DNA of 64,000 nucleotides from Pleionea sp. CnH1-48 (GTDB taxonomy: Bacteria; Pseudomonadota; Gammaproteobacteria; Enterobacterales; Kangiellaceae). Both the position numbers and the translations under genes were made by a program. Below, piece after piece: positions 26,851-34,980 of this stretch. Location of the stretch: positions 106,647-170,646 of the forward strand of contig NZ_JAMXSB010000016.1 in the NCBI RefSeq assembly GCF_024124665.1, read 5' to 3'. The stretch's first letter is position 1, and every line of letters starts with the position of its first letter. The notes beneath the pieces were generated by a model, which saw only the letters and a list, made by a program, of their open reading frames with translations, was not told the DNA's origin and did not search any database.

Positions 26851-27816
26851 ATGAAGGTCTATCAGAACGTCCTAGAGCTTGTTGGCGACACGCCATTGGT
26901 TAAAGTCAATCGACTTGATACTGGTCCCTGTAATCTCTATCTAAAGCTGGAAAATGCCAATCCAGGTAATTCTATTAAGGATCGTATTGCTTTATCCATG
27001 ATCAATGCGGCTGAAGAGCAGGGCTTGATTAAGTCTGGCGATACCCTGGTAGAAGCGACAGCGGGCAACACCGGTCTGGGACTCGCTTTGGTTGCAGCGC
27101 AAAAAGGCTATCGCTTATTGATCGTCATGCCTGACAAAATGAGCATGGAAAAAGAGTACAATCTCCGTGCTATGGGCGCAGAAGTTATCCGTACGCGCTC
27201 TGATGTAGCGAAAGGGCATCCAGAATATTATCAAGAAGTCGCTGAGCGCATTGCCAAAGAAGAGAACGCATTCTACGTTAATCAATTCAGTAATGACGCC
27301 AATTGGAAAGCTCATTACACCACCACAGCACCAGAAATCTGGTCAGCGCTAGACGGCCAGCTCGATGCTTTTGTTTGCGGTGTTGGCTCTGGCGGTACTA
27401 TAACTGGTGTTGGACGTTATCTAAAAGAACAGCGCTCAGACATCGATATGGTTCTGGCTGATCCCGAAGGTTCTATTTTGACCCATTATCACAATACCGG
27501 CGAAATGGTCGAGGCTGGTAGCTGGGTTGTTGAGGGGATTGGCGAAGATTTCATCCCTGATATTTGCGACATGTCACTGGTCGACAAAGCCTATTACGTT
27601 AGTGATAAAGAAGCCCTGAACTCAGCACGAGAGCTGTTGCTAAATGAAGGTCTTATGGGTGGTTCTTCTAGCGGAACACTACTGGCAGCTGCGCTAAAAT
27701 ATTGCCGTGAACAGACCGAAAGCAAAAATGTAGTGACTTTGCTGTGTGACACTGGCAACCGCTACCTTTCTAAAATGTATAATGACGATTGGATGAAACA
27801 GAACGGTTATCTGTAA
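26851..27816 (+). CDS. PLP-dependent cysteine/cystathionine beta-synthase
   Basis: A 321-aa fold-type II PLP enzyme. The PLP lysine is Lys43 in NPGNSIKDRIAL; EATAGNTGLGLALVAA binds the substrate carboxylate, and GVGSGGTITGVGRYLKE (about 182-198) holds the PLP phosphate. The length without a C-terminal CBS regulatory domain is like CysM/CysK. However, it is followed 43 bases later by a cystathionine gamma-lyase/synthase-like gene, an arrangement found with bacterial cystathionine beta-synthases, so a reverse-transsulfuration role is as likely as O-acetylserine sulfhydrylation. The ATG at 26851, after TAAGG, gives the expected N-terminus. Confidence 0.88.
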   Translation: MKVYQNVLELVGDTPLVKVNRLDTGPCNLYLKLENANPGNSIKDRIALSMINAAEEQGLIKSGDTLVEATAGNTGLGLALVAAQKGYRLLIVMPDKMSMEKEYNLRAMGAEVIRTRSDVAKGHPEYYQEVAERIAKEENAFYVNQFSNDANWKAHYTTTAPEIWSALDGQLDAFVCGVGSGGTITGVGRYLKEQRSDIDMVLADPEGSILTHYHNTGEMVEAGSWVVEGIGEDFIPDICDMSLVDKAYYVSDKEALNSARELLLNEGLMGGSSSGTLLAAALKYCREQTESKNVVTLLCDTGNRYLSKMYNDDWMKQNGYL

Positions 27817-27859
27817 GTCTTTTGTGTTAAATCTGAATATTTAAAGAAGCTGAAACTCT

Positions 27860-29026
27860 ATGAGCGACAACAAAGAAATGAAATTTGATACCCGTGTCAT
27901 CCACGCGGGCCAGGCCCCAGACCCAACAACTGGGGCGGTTATGCCTCCTATTTATCAAACATCAACCTATGTGCAAGAAAGCCCCGGAAAACACACTGGC
28001 TTTGAATACTCTCGCACACAAAACCCAACACGCTTTGCTTACGAACGTTGTGTTGCTGCCTTAGAAGAAGGCCAACGTGGTTTTGCTTTTGCCTCTGGAA
28101 TGGCGGCCACAGCCACCATCTTAGAGCTTCTTGATGCTGGTGATCACGTGATCGCGATGGATGACCTCTATGGTGGAACTTTCCGCTTGTTTGATAAAGT
28201 TCGCAAAAGAACGTCTAACATTGAATTTTCATTTGAAGACCTTAGCGATTTATCTAATTTAGAAAAAGCGCTAAAGCCGAACACTAAAATGATCTGGGTT
28301 GAATCGCCAACCAATCCGATGCTTAAAGTCGTTGATATGAAAGCCATCGCCGACTTTGCCAAAAAGCATCGCCTGATTGCCGTTGCCGATAACACCTTCG
28401 CGACACCTTACAATCAAAAGCCTCTGACTATGGGCTTTGATATCGTTATGCATTCTGCGACCAAATACATCAATGGCCACTCTGATATGGTCGGTGGACT
28501 AGCGGTAGTCGGCGACAACGACCAACTCGTTGAAGACATGGCCTTCTTGCAGAATTCTGCTGGTGCCGTGCAAGGTCCATTCGACAGCTACCTTGCTCTG
28601 CGTGGTGTTAAAACACTAGCATTGCGTATGCAGCGTCACAACGAAAGCGGCTTACGCATTGCTCACTGGTTAGAAGCCCACTCTAAAGTTGAGCGCGTCT
28701 ACTATCCTGGCTTGTCTTCACACCCACAGAACGAATTAGCTGTCAGCCAGTTAAAAGGTTTTGGCGGTATGATTTCTATTCTGGTTAAAGGTGGTGTAAA
28801 AGAAGCATCAACCTTTATGGAGCAGCTTAAAATATTTGCTCTGGCAGAAAGCCTGGGTGGAGTAGAGAGCTTAGTGAATCATCCTGCGATTATGACGCAT
28901 GCCTCTGTACCGAAAGAAATTCGTAAAGAACTGGGTATTCATGACAACTTGGTTCGTTTATCAGTAGGGATTGAAGATCCTGAAGATTTGATTGCGGATA
29001 TTGATCAGGCTTTGCAGGCTATCTAG
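27860..29026 (+). CDS. cystathionine gamma-lyase/synthase family PLP enzyme
   Basis: A 388-aa Cys/Met-metabolism PLP enzyme. The N-terminal KFDTRVIHAGQAPDPTTGAV, the cofactor loop FASGMAATATILELL, the Asp in VADNTFATPYNQKPL, and the PLP lysine Lys202 in MHSATKYINGHSDMVGG are all present. The C-terminal SLGGVESLVNHPAIMTH segment is shared by MetB and cystathionine gamma-lyase. Pairing with the upstream beta-synthase suggests a homocysteine to cystathionine to cysteine route, i.e. lyase activity, but MetB activity cannot be excluded from sequence. Ends at a terminator. Confidence 0.9.
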   Translation: MSDNKEMKFDTRVIHAGQAPDPTTGAVMPPIYQTSTYVQESPGKHTGFEYSRTQNPTRFAYERCVAALEEGQRGFAFASGMAATATILELLDAGDHVIAMDDLYGGTFRLFDKVRKRTSNIEFSFEDLSDLSNLEKALKPNTKMIWVESPTNPMLKVVDMKAIADFAKKHRLIAVADNTFATPYNQKPLTMGFDIVMHSATKYINGHSDMVGGLAVVGDNDQLVEDMAFLQNSAGAVQGPFDSYLALRGVKTLALRMQRHNESGLRIAHWLEAHSKVERVYYPGLSSHPQNELAVSQLKGFGGMISILVKGGVKEASTFMEQLKIFALAESLGGVESLVNHPAIMTHASVPKEIRKELGIHDNLVRLSVGIEDPEDLIADIDQALQAI

Positions 29027-29046
29027 TATAGTCTTATGAAGTTTAT

Positions 29047-29077
29047 AAAAAGAGCCAGTTAATCTGGCCCTTTTTTT
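29047..29077 (+). terminator. terminator after the gamma-lyase gene
   Basis: AAAGAGCCAG pairs with CTGGCCCTTT (one mismatch) and is followed by a run of T residues, 20 bases after the stop codon. Confidence 0.85.
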
Positions 29078-29109
29078 AAGAGATTAAAAAAGTTTTTTGA
29101 GTGAGGCAA

Positions 29110-29665
29110 TCACTTTAAACGTAAAAAATCACTCGATTCAACCAGCAGGTTTCGTCCTGCTGGACGAGCCTCTTTTGTAAGCCCACAAAAGAGGCGAAAA
29201 AGGGCTGTGTTCCGAAGATGAGGCCTATCGGCACCACTCCGTAAAGCCTTAGCCCTTCGACTGAGCGTCTTATACGCACTTCCTTGTGCGGATAAGACTC
29301 TTGCTGCGTCCATGCAGCAAGCCAGTGTGGTCTAAGTCTTTACTCCGTTCTCATCCAGTCACGATGGAGTCGTCTGATAATTTTTAACTAAGAAAGCCAG
29401 GAAAGAAAATCAAACAAAAACACAAAGCAAAATCGAATCTTCCTTGGCACCGATAAGATCAAAAAATCACTTCAGAACTAGCAGACATACTCAAACCATA
29501 AAATCCCAGATGAGCAAATGCCAGCGCAGCGACCTAGGGCGTTTTGCCCCTATCTTGTAGTACAAGATGGGATCTAAGGACCTTCTTTTTCGCTCTTGAA
29601 AAAGAATGGTCGCCAGAGGCGAAACTTATACTTTCAAAAGAGCAGAAGAGTAAAAGAATATTTGC
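29110..29665. repeat. structured interspersed repeat, copy A (tandem)
   Basis: First of three copies of a roughly 450-560 bp sequence. It repeats about 569 bp downstream (copy B) and at 36.8 kb (copy C). Internal stem-loops include CTCTTTTGT/ACAAAAGAG, a long one with arms GTCTTATaCGCAC/GTGCGgATAAGAC, and CTTGCTGC/GCAGCAAG, spaced over about 150 bases. This copy has an extra hairpin ATCTTGT/ACAAGAT near 29554-29572 absent from copy B. Short frames inside are not conserved between copies, so it is not coding. No transposase or clear terminal repeats. Confidence 0.85.
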
Positions 29666-29680
29666 TCAATTAACTTATCA

Positions 29681-30165
29681 CTCCAAACGAAAAATCCTAG
29701 TTTGATTCAGCCAGCAAGTTTCGTCCCGCTGGACGAGCCCCTTTTGTAAGCCCACAAAAGAGGCGAAAAAGGGCGATGCTCCAAAGATGAGGCCTCCGGC
29801 ACCACTGCGTAAAGTCTTAGCCCTTCGACTGAGCGTCTTATACGCACTTCCTTATGCGGATAAGACTCTTGCTGCATCCATGCAGCAAGCCAGTGTGGTC
29901 TAAGTCTTTACTCCGTTCTCATCTAGTCACGAAAAGGCATCGTCTGATAATTTTTAACTAAGAAAGCCAAGAAAGAAAATCAAACAAAAACACAAAGCAA
30001 AATCGAATCTTCCTTGGCACCGATAAGATCAAAAAATCACTTCAGAACTAGCAGACATACTCAAACCATAAAATCCCAGATGAGCAAATGCCTGCGCAGC
30101 GGACTAGGGCGTTTTGCCTTCTTTTTCGCTCTTGAAAAAGAATGGTCGCCAATAGGCGAAACTCG
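29681..30165. repeat. structured interspersed repeat, copy B (tandem)
   Basis: Direct repeat of copy A with a period near 569 bp. It begins with CACTCCAAACGAAAAATCC, a segment that also follows copy C at 37333. It keeps the three stem-loops, with a CTTATGCGG in place of CTTGTGCGG that weakens one pair. The stretch from about 29940 to 30120 is almost identical to copy A (AGAAAGCCAAGAAAGAAAAT onwards), while the 3' part lacks about 40 bases. The frame that is open in copies A and C (MDAARVLSAQG-) hits a stop after nine codons here, arguing against coding. Confidence 0.85.
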
Positions 30166-30228
30166 ATTTATCAAATGAGTAAGAAAACAAAAGAAAATCA
30201 TGACCAACTAAAACTATCATTCAAAAAT

Positions 30229-30256
30229 AAAAAAAGAGGCTTAAGCCTCTTTTTTT
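30229..30256 (-). terminator. terminator of the spermidine-synthase-like gene
   Basis: A perfect palindrome of seven A, GAGGC, TTAA, GCCTC and seven T overlaps the stop codon of the minus-strand gene. Symmetric, so it could also stop transcription coming from the repeat region. Confidence 0.88.
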
Positions 30257-31154
30257 ATTTCAACAAATTCGCCGGAGAATACTGATCAGAAAGACTCCTG
30301 GCCTCCTCATTCCAATCCTTACTCTTCCTAAAATGCTTCAAAATCCATTGAGGGTCTACACCAAACTTCGAAAATTTATGCCGCAACTGATTCGCATGAC
30401 GTTTAATTCTATTCATAGAAACCAACTCATCACTCTTAGCCGCTAACACAATTCGATTGCCAGTAGAGCGTCGACGCAAATTATAAAAATCACCAAACAC
30501 TTTATGATAAGTCACCGACTCGTGATCATACAAACGACTATCGCTGAAAGTATTCGATGTAATAATACCCTCATCGCTCAGCAATCCTCGTAGCTCAGCA
30601 AAATACTCCTGAGTCATTAAATGCTCTGGAATATAGTCACCATTAAAAGCATCCAGAATAATCCAGTCATACTGTTGCTTCTTTAAGAGTGCACGCTTTA
30701 CATAGACACGGCCATCAAATATGTGGGTACTCACCTTATTGTTATCTTCGTAATGAAAATATTTCCTGGCCAGTTTTACCACCGCTGGATCAATTTCTAC
30801 TGACTCAATGATAGCTTCCGGCACCATCTTGTTAAGGGCAACAGGCAAAGTACCACCACCCAAACCAATCACTAGAATTCGTTTCGGCTTGGGGTTATAA
30901 AGCAGGCCCGATAGAATCAGTTTTGTGTAGTTAAACACCAGTTTATCTTTATTGCGTAAGTCCATGCATGATTGATAGGGTGGCGGGTCATTGCGAGATT
31001 CAAAAATCATACAACGACGATTGCCTTCTTCGATCACTACAATATTTCGGTACAGTGACTTTTCGGTTTGCAAAGTTTTGGCGGCATGGGCCGAGTGCGC
31101 CAATAACAAACCAAGCAAGAAAGCGATTAGGCCGAATCGTTTATTTTTTATCAT
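30255..31154 (-). CDS. spermidine-synthase-like (SpeE-fold) protein
   Basis: A 299-aa protein with an N-terminal signal or anchor (LIAFLLGLLLAHSAHA) and a SpeE-type Rossmann domain: ILVIGLGGGTLPVALNKMVP (about 92-111), ESVEIDPAVVKLARKYF, DGRVYVKRALL, and WIILDAFNGDYIPEHL. The aminopropyl-transferase catalytic Asp region is present as LDAF. In many bacteria this domain is fused to a membrane half; here the membrane half is a separate gene overlapping by 14 bases. The start ATG at 31154 lies inside the end of that gene. Substrate unknown; true spermidine synthesis is not assured given the export-like N-terminus. Confidence 0.85.
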   Translation of the reverse strand: MIKNKRFGLIAFLLGLLLAHSAHAAKTLQTEKSLYRNIVVIEEGNRRCMIFESRNDPPPYQSCMDLRNKDKLVFNYTKLILSGLLYNPKPKRILVIGLGGGTLPVALNKMVPEAIIESVEIDPAVVKLARKYFHYEDNNKVSTHIFDGRVYVKRALLKKQQYDWIILDAFNGDYIPEHLMTQEYFAELRGLLSDEGIITSNTFSDSRLYDHESVTYHKVFGDFYNLRRRSTGNRIVLAAKSDELVSMNRIKRHANQLRHKFSKFGVDPQWILKHFRKSKDWNEEARSLSDQYSPANLLK

Positions 31155-31737
31155 AGTAATAATATCCCGTTGCCAAACCACCAGCGAGCATAAACACTGC
31201 AAACACGACCCATAAAATGGTATTGATCTCAAACCAGAGTACAAAATAGAAAGACGTCATAATAGTGCCCAGTGCACTACCAATGGTTGAGACAAAATAC
31301 AGAAAGCCTGCGGTTTGTCCGCTGTTTTCGGTGGATTCTATCAACAGTCTGACCGAGTAGGGGGCGATCATGCCCATTAAGGTCGTGGGTATGAAAAACA
31401 GCAACATTGCCCCTGTAAGTGAACCAAAACGGGGATCTTCAATTTGCAGAAACACCCATTGCATAATGGATTCGCTAAACAAAATCAGTGGAAAAAGTGC
31501 CAGTCCCGAAAAAATAAACAGGCTACCGTACTTTCGCGTGTTTGGAGACTGCGTAGAAAGTTTACCGCCAGCAAGATAGCCTATGGACAGGGCCAGCATA
31601 AAGACCGTGATGATACTGCCCCAAACGTAGATACTACCGCCAAAATAAGGAGCCAGAATGCGTCCGCCAAGTAGTTCGACGGTCATGATGGAGAAGCCCG
31701 CACAAAAAGCGAGCAATAATATAAGAGTTTTTAGCAT
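31141..31737 (-). CDS. membrane half of MFS/spermidine-synthase-type protein
   Basis: A 198-aa protein with six hydrophobic helices. Its opening FCAGFSIMTVELLGGRILAP is the hallmark of the membrane part of fused MFS/spermidine-synthase proteins, which have an ELxxxRxLAPxFG motif. It overlaps the SpeE-like gene by 14 bases, so the two products likely form one complex. The function of this membrane family is not established. Confidence 0.85.
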   Translation of the reverse strand: MLKTLILLLAFCAGFSIMTVELLGGRILAPYFGGSIYVWGSIITVFMLALSIGYLAGGKLSTQSPNTRKYGSLFIFSGLALFPLILFSESIMQWVFLQIEDPRFGSLTGAMLLFFIPTTLMGMIAPYSVRLLIESTENSGQTAGFLYFVSTIGSALGTIMTSFYFVLWFEINTILWVVFAVFMLAGGLATGYYYYDKK

Positions 31738-31808
31738 GAATCGTTAACGTTATTGTTTTTATGGCAATCTAACGTGTTCGACTCGCTGGCGCAACCAAAG
31801 AAGCCGAG

Positions 31809-32891
31809 TTAATCGACTAACTGACGGATCTTTTGAGAGTAAGCAGACTGTTGATTCTGCCACAGGTAACTAGATACGGGGTTAGAAGGCAATTCCAAAC
31901 CTTGTTGGTACAAAGTGACCAATTTTTCGGCAAGGAGAGCAGCATCATTTTCCGGTTGATCAAGATATAGACAGTCTGGCGGCAGATATTCCGGATAAGC
32001 AACACGAGCAGGGGCTATAGGCATTGCGCCATAAGCAATCGCTTCTTGCAATGCCAGTCCTTGGAAGTCGTGCAAGCTGCTGGACACAACAACATTTGCT
32101 TGACTCAGATGGTGCCAGTAGTCCTTTCGTTCTGCATAACCCCAGACGATGATATGTTCTGCAAAGGCTTCTCGTGCCTGCTCAAAAATAGCGGGAGAAT
32201 GGCGAAAAGACTGACCAAGAATGCGCAGCGAAAACGGAATGCTTTGTTCCTTGAGTATGTGTAAAGCTGCAAAAAATGCTTCTGGGTTTTTGTCGTATTC
32301 CCAACGGTGGTTCCATACAATATCTAAAGGCGTCTGAGCTTGATAAGGCATAGGCTCTTGCAAAGCGTCTAAATCCAATGGCACAGGCAAAACTTCTGCT
32401 TTTTGTTGGATATTGTCGATGAGTCCATTGGGTTTACAGTCTGGCATTTTCTTTAATAGTTTCTTAGCGCCATCAACAAAGGTTTGATAATTGTACTTGG
32501 AGTTAAACAAAATCTGATCGGCACACAAAGCGTTGTAGATAGACGTTAGCTTTATCTGAATATCATCACTTTGGTGAGCCGAAGTAGGGTAGTCAAACTG
32601 ATTTTCATGAAAGTAAACTAACAAAGGACACTGCCCCAGATGAGGTCGAAATCCTCTTAGTGCTGTAATGTCAACCATGGAGGTGGCGATAATAGCATCA
32701 TAGTTTTGTTCTAACTCTGGGTATTCACCAAGCCCCCAACTCAAACTATTGCCACGAGTGCGCCAGGCAAAATAACGAGCGGGTAATGCAAGTTGTGTCC
32801 AGCCATAGTCGTGTAAATGTTTTTTTAAACCTTTGCGCCAATATTGATGACTGGGTGTGTCATAAGCAGACAGTAACAGCAGCTTCTTCAT
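31809..32891 (-). CDS. DUF3524 glycosyltransferase, tRNA-queuosine mannosyltransferase-like
   Basis: A 360-aa GT-B type glycosyltransferase. The N-terminal half matches DUF3524: LLLSAYDTPSHQYWRKGL, LPARYFAWRTRGNSLSWG (about 37-54), IIATSMVDITALRGFRPHLG, and VYFHENQFDYP. The same motif order occurs in vertebrate GTDC1/QTMAN, which adds mannose to queuosine in tRNA-Asp. The C-terminal half has the usual GT1/GT4 segment SSSLHDFQGLALQEAIAYG (about 280-298), with the Glu that contacts the nucleotide sugar. Bacterial substrates have not been firmly settled as far as I know; the tRNA assignment is by homology. Stands alone. Confidence 0.85.
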   Translation of the reverse strand: MKKLLLLSAYDTPSHQYWRKGLKKHLHDYGWTQLALPARYFAWRTRGNSLSWGLGEYPELEQNYDAIIATSMVDITALRGFRPHLGQCPLLVYFHENQFDYPTSAHQSDDIQIKLTSIYNALCADQILFNSKYNYQTFVDGAKKLLKKMPDCKPNGLIDNIQQKAEVLPVPLDLDALQEPMPYQAQTPLDIVWNHRWEYDKNPEAFFAALHILKEQSIPFSLRILGQSFRHSPAIFEQAREAFAEHIIVWGYAERKDYWHHLSQANVVVSSSLHDFQGLALQEAIAYGAMPIAPARVAYPEYLPPDCLYLDQPENDAALLAEKLVTLYQQGLELPSNPVSSYLWQNQQSAYSQKIRQLVD

Positions 32892-33034
32892 AGATAAAGG
32901 GGGTCGCTAGAAAGTGAAGCCTAAGCATAGATTATCTTGCTATGAAAGGAAACAACAGGAATACAGAAGAAGGGAGTTAAACGAAAACTGGAAAGAGCCA
33001 AAAGCTCTTTCCGTCGTGCCTAATAAGCTAGTGA

Positions 33035-33451
33035 TTAAAAGCTAGTGCTTTCGTAAAATGCTCTTGCAAAAGGAGCTGTGTAGTAGTTGTTACTATCGAG
33101 ATCAATCACCTTAGCGCGTAACAAAATTTTCTGATTAGATTGAATCGGCAAAGTACAAGTTAAAGAGTTTTCTGGACAGTCTCTGTTTGACCATACAACT
33201 TGGAAGTTACTCAAGCTTGTATCAATCTTAAATGTAGCTGTGGATTTTAATGCTGAGCCACTTCCATAACATTGGTTAGTCAAGCGACCAATTGGGCCGA
33301 CAAAACAGCGTAGGCCAATGTTAGTCTTAGAGGAAGCTGTAGCTGAAAACTTATCGAAAGAATCGTTCTGAAACTTCGCATCTGCGCTTGCTGAACCCGT
33401 GCCCATTGCTAAAAGGGAAGAAATTAGTACTGAAGCCAGTTTGTTTTTCAT
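33035..33451 (-). CDS. secreted protein of unknown function
   Basis: A 138-aa protein with a clear signal peptide (KLASVLISSLLAMGTGSASA) from the ATG at 33451, which has TTGGAGT 7 bases upstream. An earlier in-frame ATG at 33523 lacks this. The mature part is short, beta-rich in appearance, with Cys residues at LRCFVG, NQCYGS, NRDCPENSLTC, likely two disulfides. No recognised family. Confidence 0.7.
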   Translation of the reverse strand: MKNKLASVLISSLLAMGTGSASADAKFQNDSFDKFSATASSKTNIGLRCFVGPIGRLTNQCYGSGSALKSTATFKIDTSLSNFQVVWSNRDCPENSLTCTLPIQSNQKILLRAKVIDLDSNNYYTAPFARAFYESTSF

Positions 33452-33980
33452 AGTAATACTCCAATTATTTGTGTTGAAAAACTGCATAGTCAAAGTAAAA
33501 GCTATGGATGTCTTAATATTCATAGTGTCTTACAGCAAATGTTTTTGCATTCACTAACTCTGTCGTTTTTCGTTGAATTAAAAATAATTGTTTAACAGTG
33601 CACTGGCTAAACGATTTCTATGATAATTTTTTTTTCGGGTTTGTAAATCCCATAGAAATCTCAAAACTTTGATAATTGAGTGTCGTTTGGTGGGGAAGAA
33701 AAATTGGGTAAAATTCACCATTTTCTTGCTCTACATTTATCCGTCAACGAAAGTATTTGAAAGAGGCAGAAGTGTCGTTTTTGTGAAGGTTGATGAATGA
33801 TTTTTGAACACTTCCAAAAACGTCGCATCATAATAAAAAAAAGATAGTTTAAAAAAATAAACTTTTATTCAATCTTTTCTGGGAGAATAAATTGTTGCTG
33901 AAGGTTAAGTCTTTGGAGTTTCTTTTCTAGTTGATAGCAAATGGAGCCAAATAAAACTCCATTTGCACACTATCGAGTCG
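33452..33980. other. AT-rich gap
   Basis: About 530 bases. It contains the promoter of the secreted-protein gene (right of 33451) and the 3' region of the AHSA1 gene. No gene, RNA or repeat seen; several A/T homopolymers. Confidence 0.35.
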
Positions 33981-34487
33981 TTATTTTGATGCCAAGTAAA
34001 GGTGCAATTGCTCAAGACCAGCACCCCATCCTTTGCCGTGTTCTGAGCGTGATGCTTCAAAGGCCTCGGCTTCTTCTTTGGTTGGATTGACAGGCTCCCA
34101 CAAAAACGTCAGTTGCGTTTTGTCTCCGTCGCCTTCTAGTAAAACCGTCGCTCGCATGTCTTTCGGCCAGTTTGGCATGTGATTGCTGGGAACAATTTCA
34201 CCTTCAGCATTCGACATATATTGGAGAAACACAATTTTGTCGGGAGAAGAGACTTCTTCAAACTTGGTTAGCAAAAACATCTCGTGACCATTTGGCATAA
34301 TCACTTTATGTAGCGAACTGCCACCGGTCTTGATATCGGCTGATACATACTCACACTTACAACCCTGCATCGGGAACATCCATTGCGTTAAATGTTCAAC
34401 TTGCGTCCAGGCATCAAATACTAATTGACGAGGCGCATTAAACTCCCTCGATAAAATCGATGGTTCTACTTTGAGGCTGCTATTCAT
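33981..34487 (-). CDS. SRPBCC (AHSA1-like) domain protein
   Basis: A 168-aa START/AHSA1-type ligand-binding fold. Typical segments are REFNAPRQLVFDAWTQVEHLTQWMFP near the N-terminus and the C-terminal GWGAGLEQLHLYLASK. The hydrophobic cavity binds unknown small molecules. Its start overlaps the end of the ArsR-type regulator gene by 8 bases; ArsR-AHSA1 pairs are a frequent bacterial two-gene unit. Confidence 0.9.
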   Translation of the reverse strand: MNSSLKVEPSILSREFNAPRQLVFDAWTQVEHLTQWMFPMQGCKCEYVSADIKTGGSSLHKVIMPNGHEMFLLTKFEEVSSPDKIVFLQYMSNAEGEIVPSNHMPNWPKDMRATVLLEGDGDKTQLTFLWEPVNPTKEEAEAFEASRSEHGKGWGAGLEQLHLYLASK

Positions 34488-34824
34488 TCTTGTCTCCCTT
34501 GGTCTGAATCGTATTTAAGTAATCTTCTAACTGATCCAGTGTGCCACCCCAGAATTTTTCAAACTGATGGACCCATTCGTGGATGGGTTTTAGCGGCGCT
34601 GGATTAAATTGATAGATCCGGCAGCGACCTTCTTTACGCTCTTTGACTAAGCCGACTTCTTTCAGCACACTCAGGTGCTTGGAGACCATCGGTTGGTTCC
34701 ATTGCATCAGATCGACCAGCTCGCCGACAGTTTTCTCTTCTTCGGCTAATTGTTCAATCAGCGCACGTCGCTTAGGTTCAGCGATAGCGTTAAAGGTGTC
34801 ATAAGTGGTTTTTGTACGAGCCAT
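34480..34824 (-). CDS. ArsR-family transcriptional regulator
   Basis: A 114-aa winged-helix repressor-type protein. The DNA-binding segment is EEKTVGELVDLMQWNQPMVSKHLSVLKEVGLVKERKEGRC (about 29-68), including PMVSKHL as recognition helix and the basic wing. No metal-binding ELCVCDL motif is present, so it is not an arsenic sensor. The C-terminal WVHQFEKFWGGTLDQLEDYL is shared by regulators paired with AHSA1 proteins. A palindrome directly upstream is the likely operator. I use the ATG at 34824; one at 34842 would overlap that palindrome. Confidence 0.9.
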   Translation of the reverse strand: MARTKTTYDTFNAIAEPKRRALIEQLAEEEKTVGELVDLMQWNQPMVSKHLSVLKEVGLVKERKEGRCRIYQFNPAPLKPIHEWVHQFEKFWGGTLDQLEDYLNTIQTKGDKNE

Positions 34825-34833
34825 AGGATTAAT

Positions 34834-34853
34834 ATATTCCAATATGGGAATAT
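34834..34853 (-). promoter_or_regulatory. candidate ArsR operator palindrome
   Basis: ATATTCC and GGAATAT form a perfect 7-base inverted repeat with a 6-base centre, 10-29 bases upstream of the ArsR gene start. Position and symmetry suit an autorepressor site. Confidence 0.65.
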
Positions 34854-34905
34854 GTCAAGTGCCAATGTGGTAGAATTCGAAAGAGGGGAAGTGATCTCGC
34901 TAAAA

Positions 34906-34950
34906 CCCTCGCTACAGACCATAGAGAGCTAAAGTCTTCTGTAGCGAGGG
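34906..34950. repeat. perfect 13-bp inverted repeat (stem-loop)
   Basis: CCCTCGCTACAGA at 34906-34918 is exactly complementary to TCTGTAGCGAGGG at 34938-34950 across a 19-base loop. It lies in the gap upstream of the ArsR gene and downstream of the next minus-strand gene. No T-run follows, so ordinary termination is unlikely. Confidence 0.7.
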
Positions 34951-34980
34951 CGGAGACTCATTTATAGTGGGATCTGAGGA

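Noticed and set aside
29110..29313. Open frame starting MDAARVLSAQG in repeat copies A and C
   Set aside because: Copy B, nearly identical in DNA, has a stop after nine codons of this frame, so the frame is not conserved as protein.
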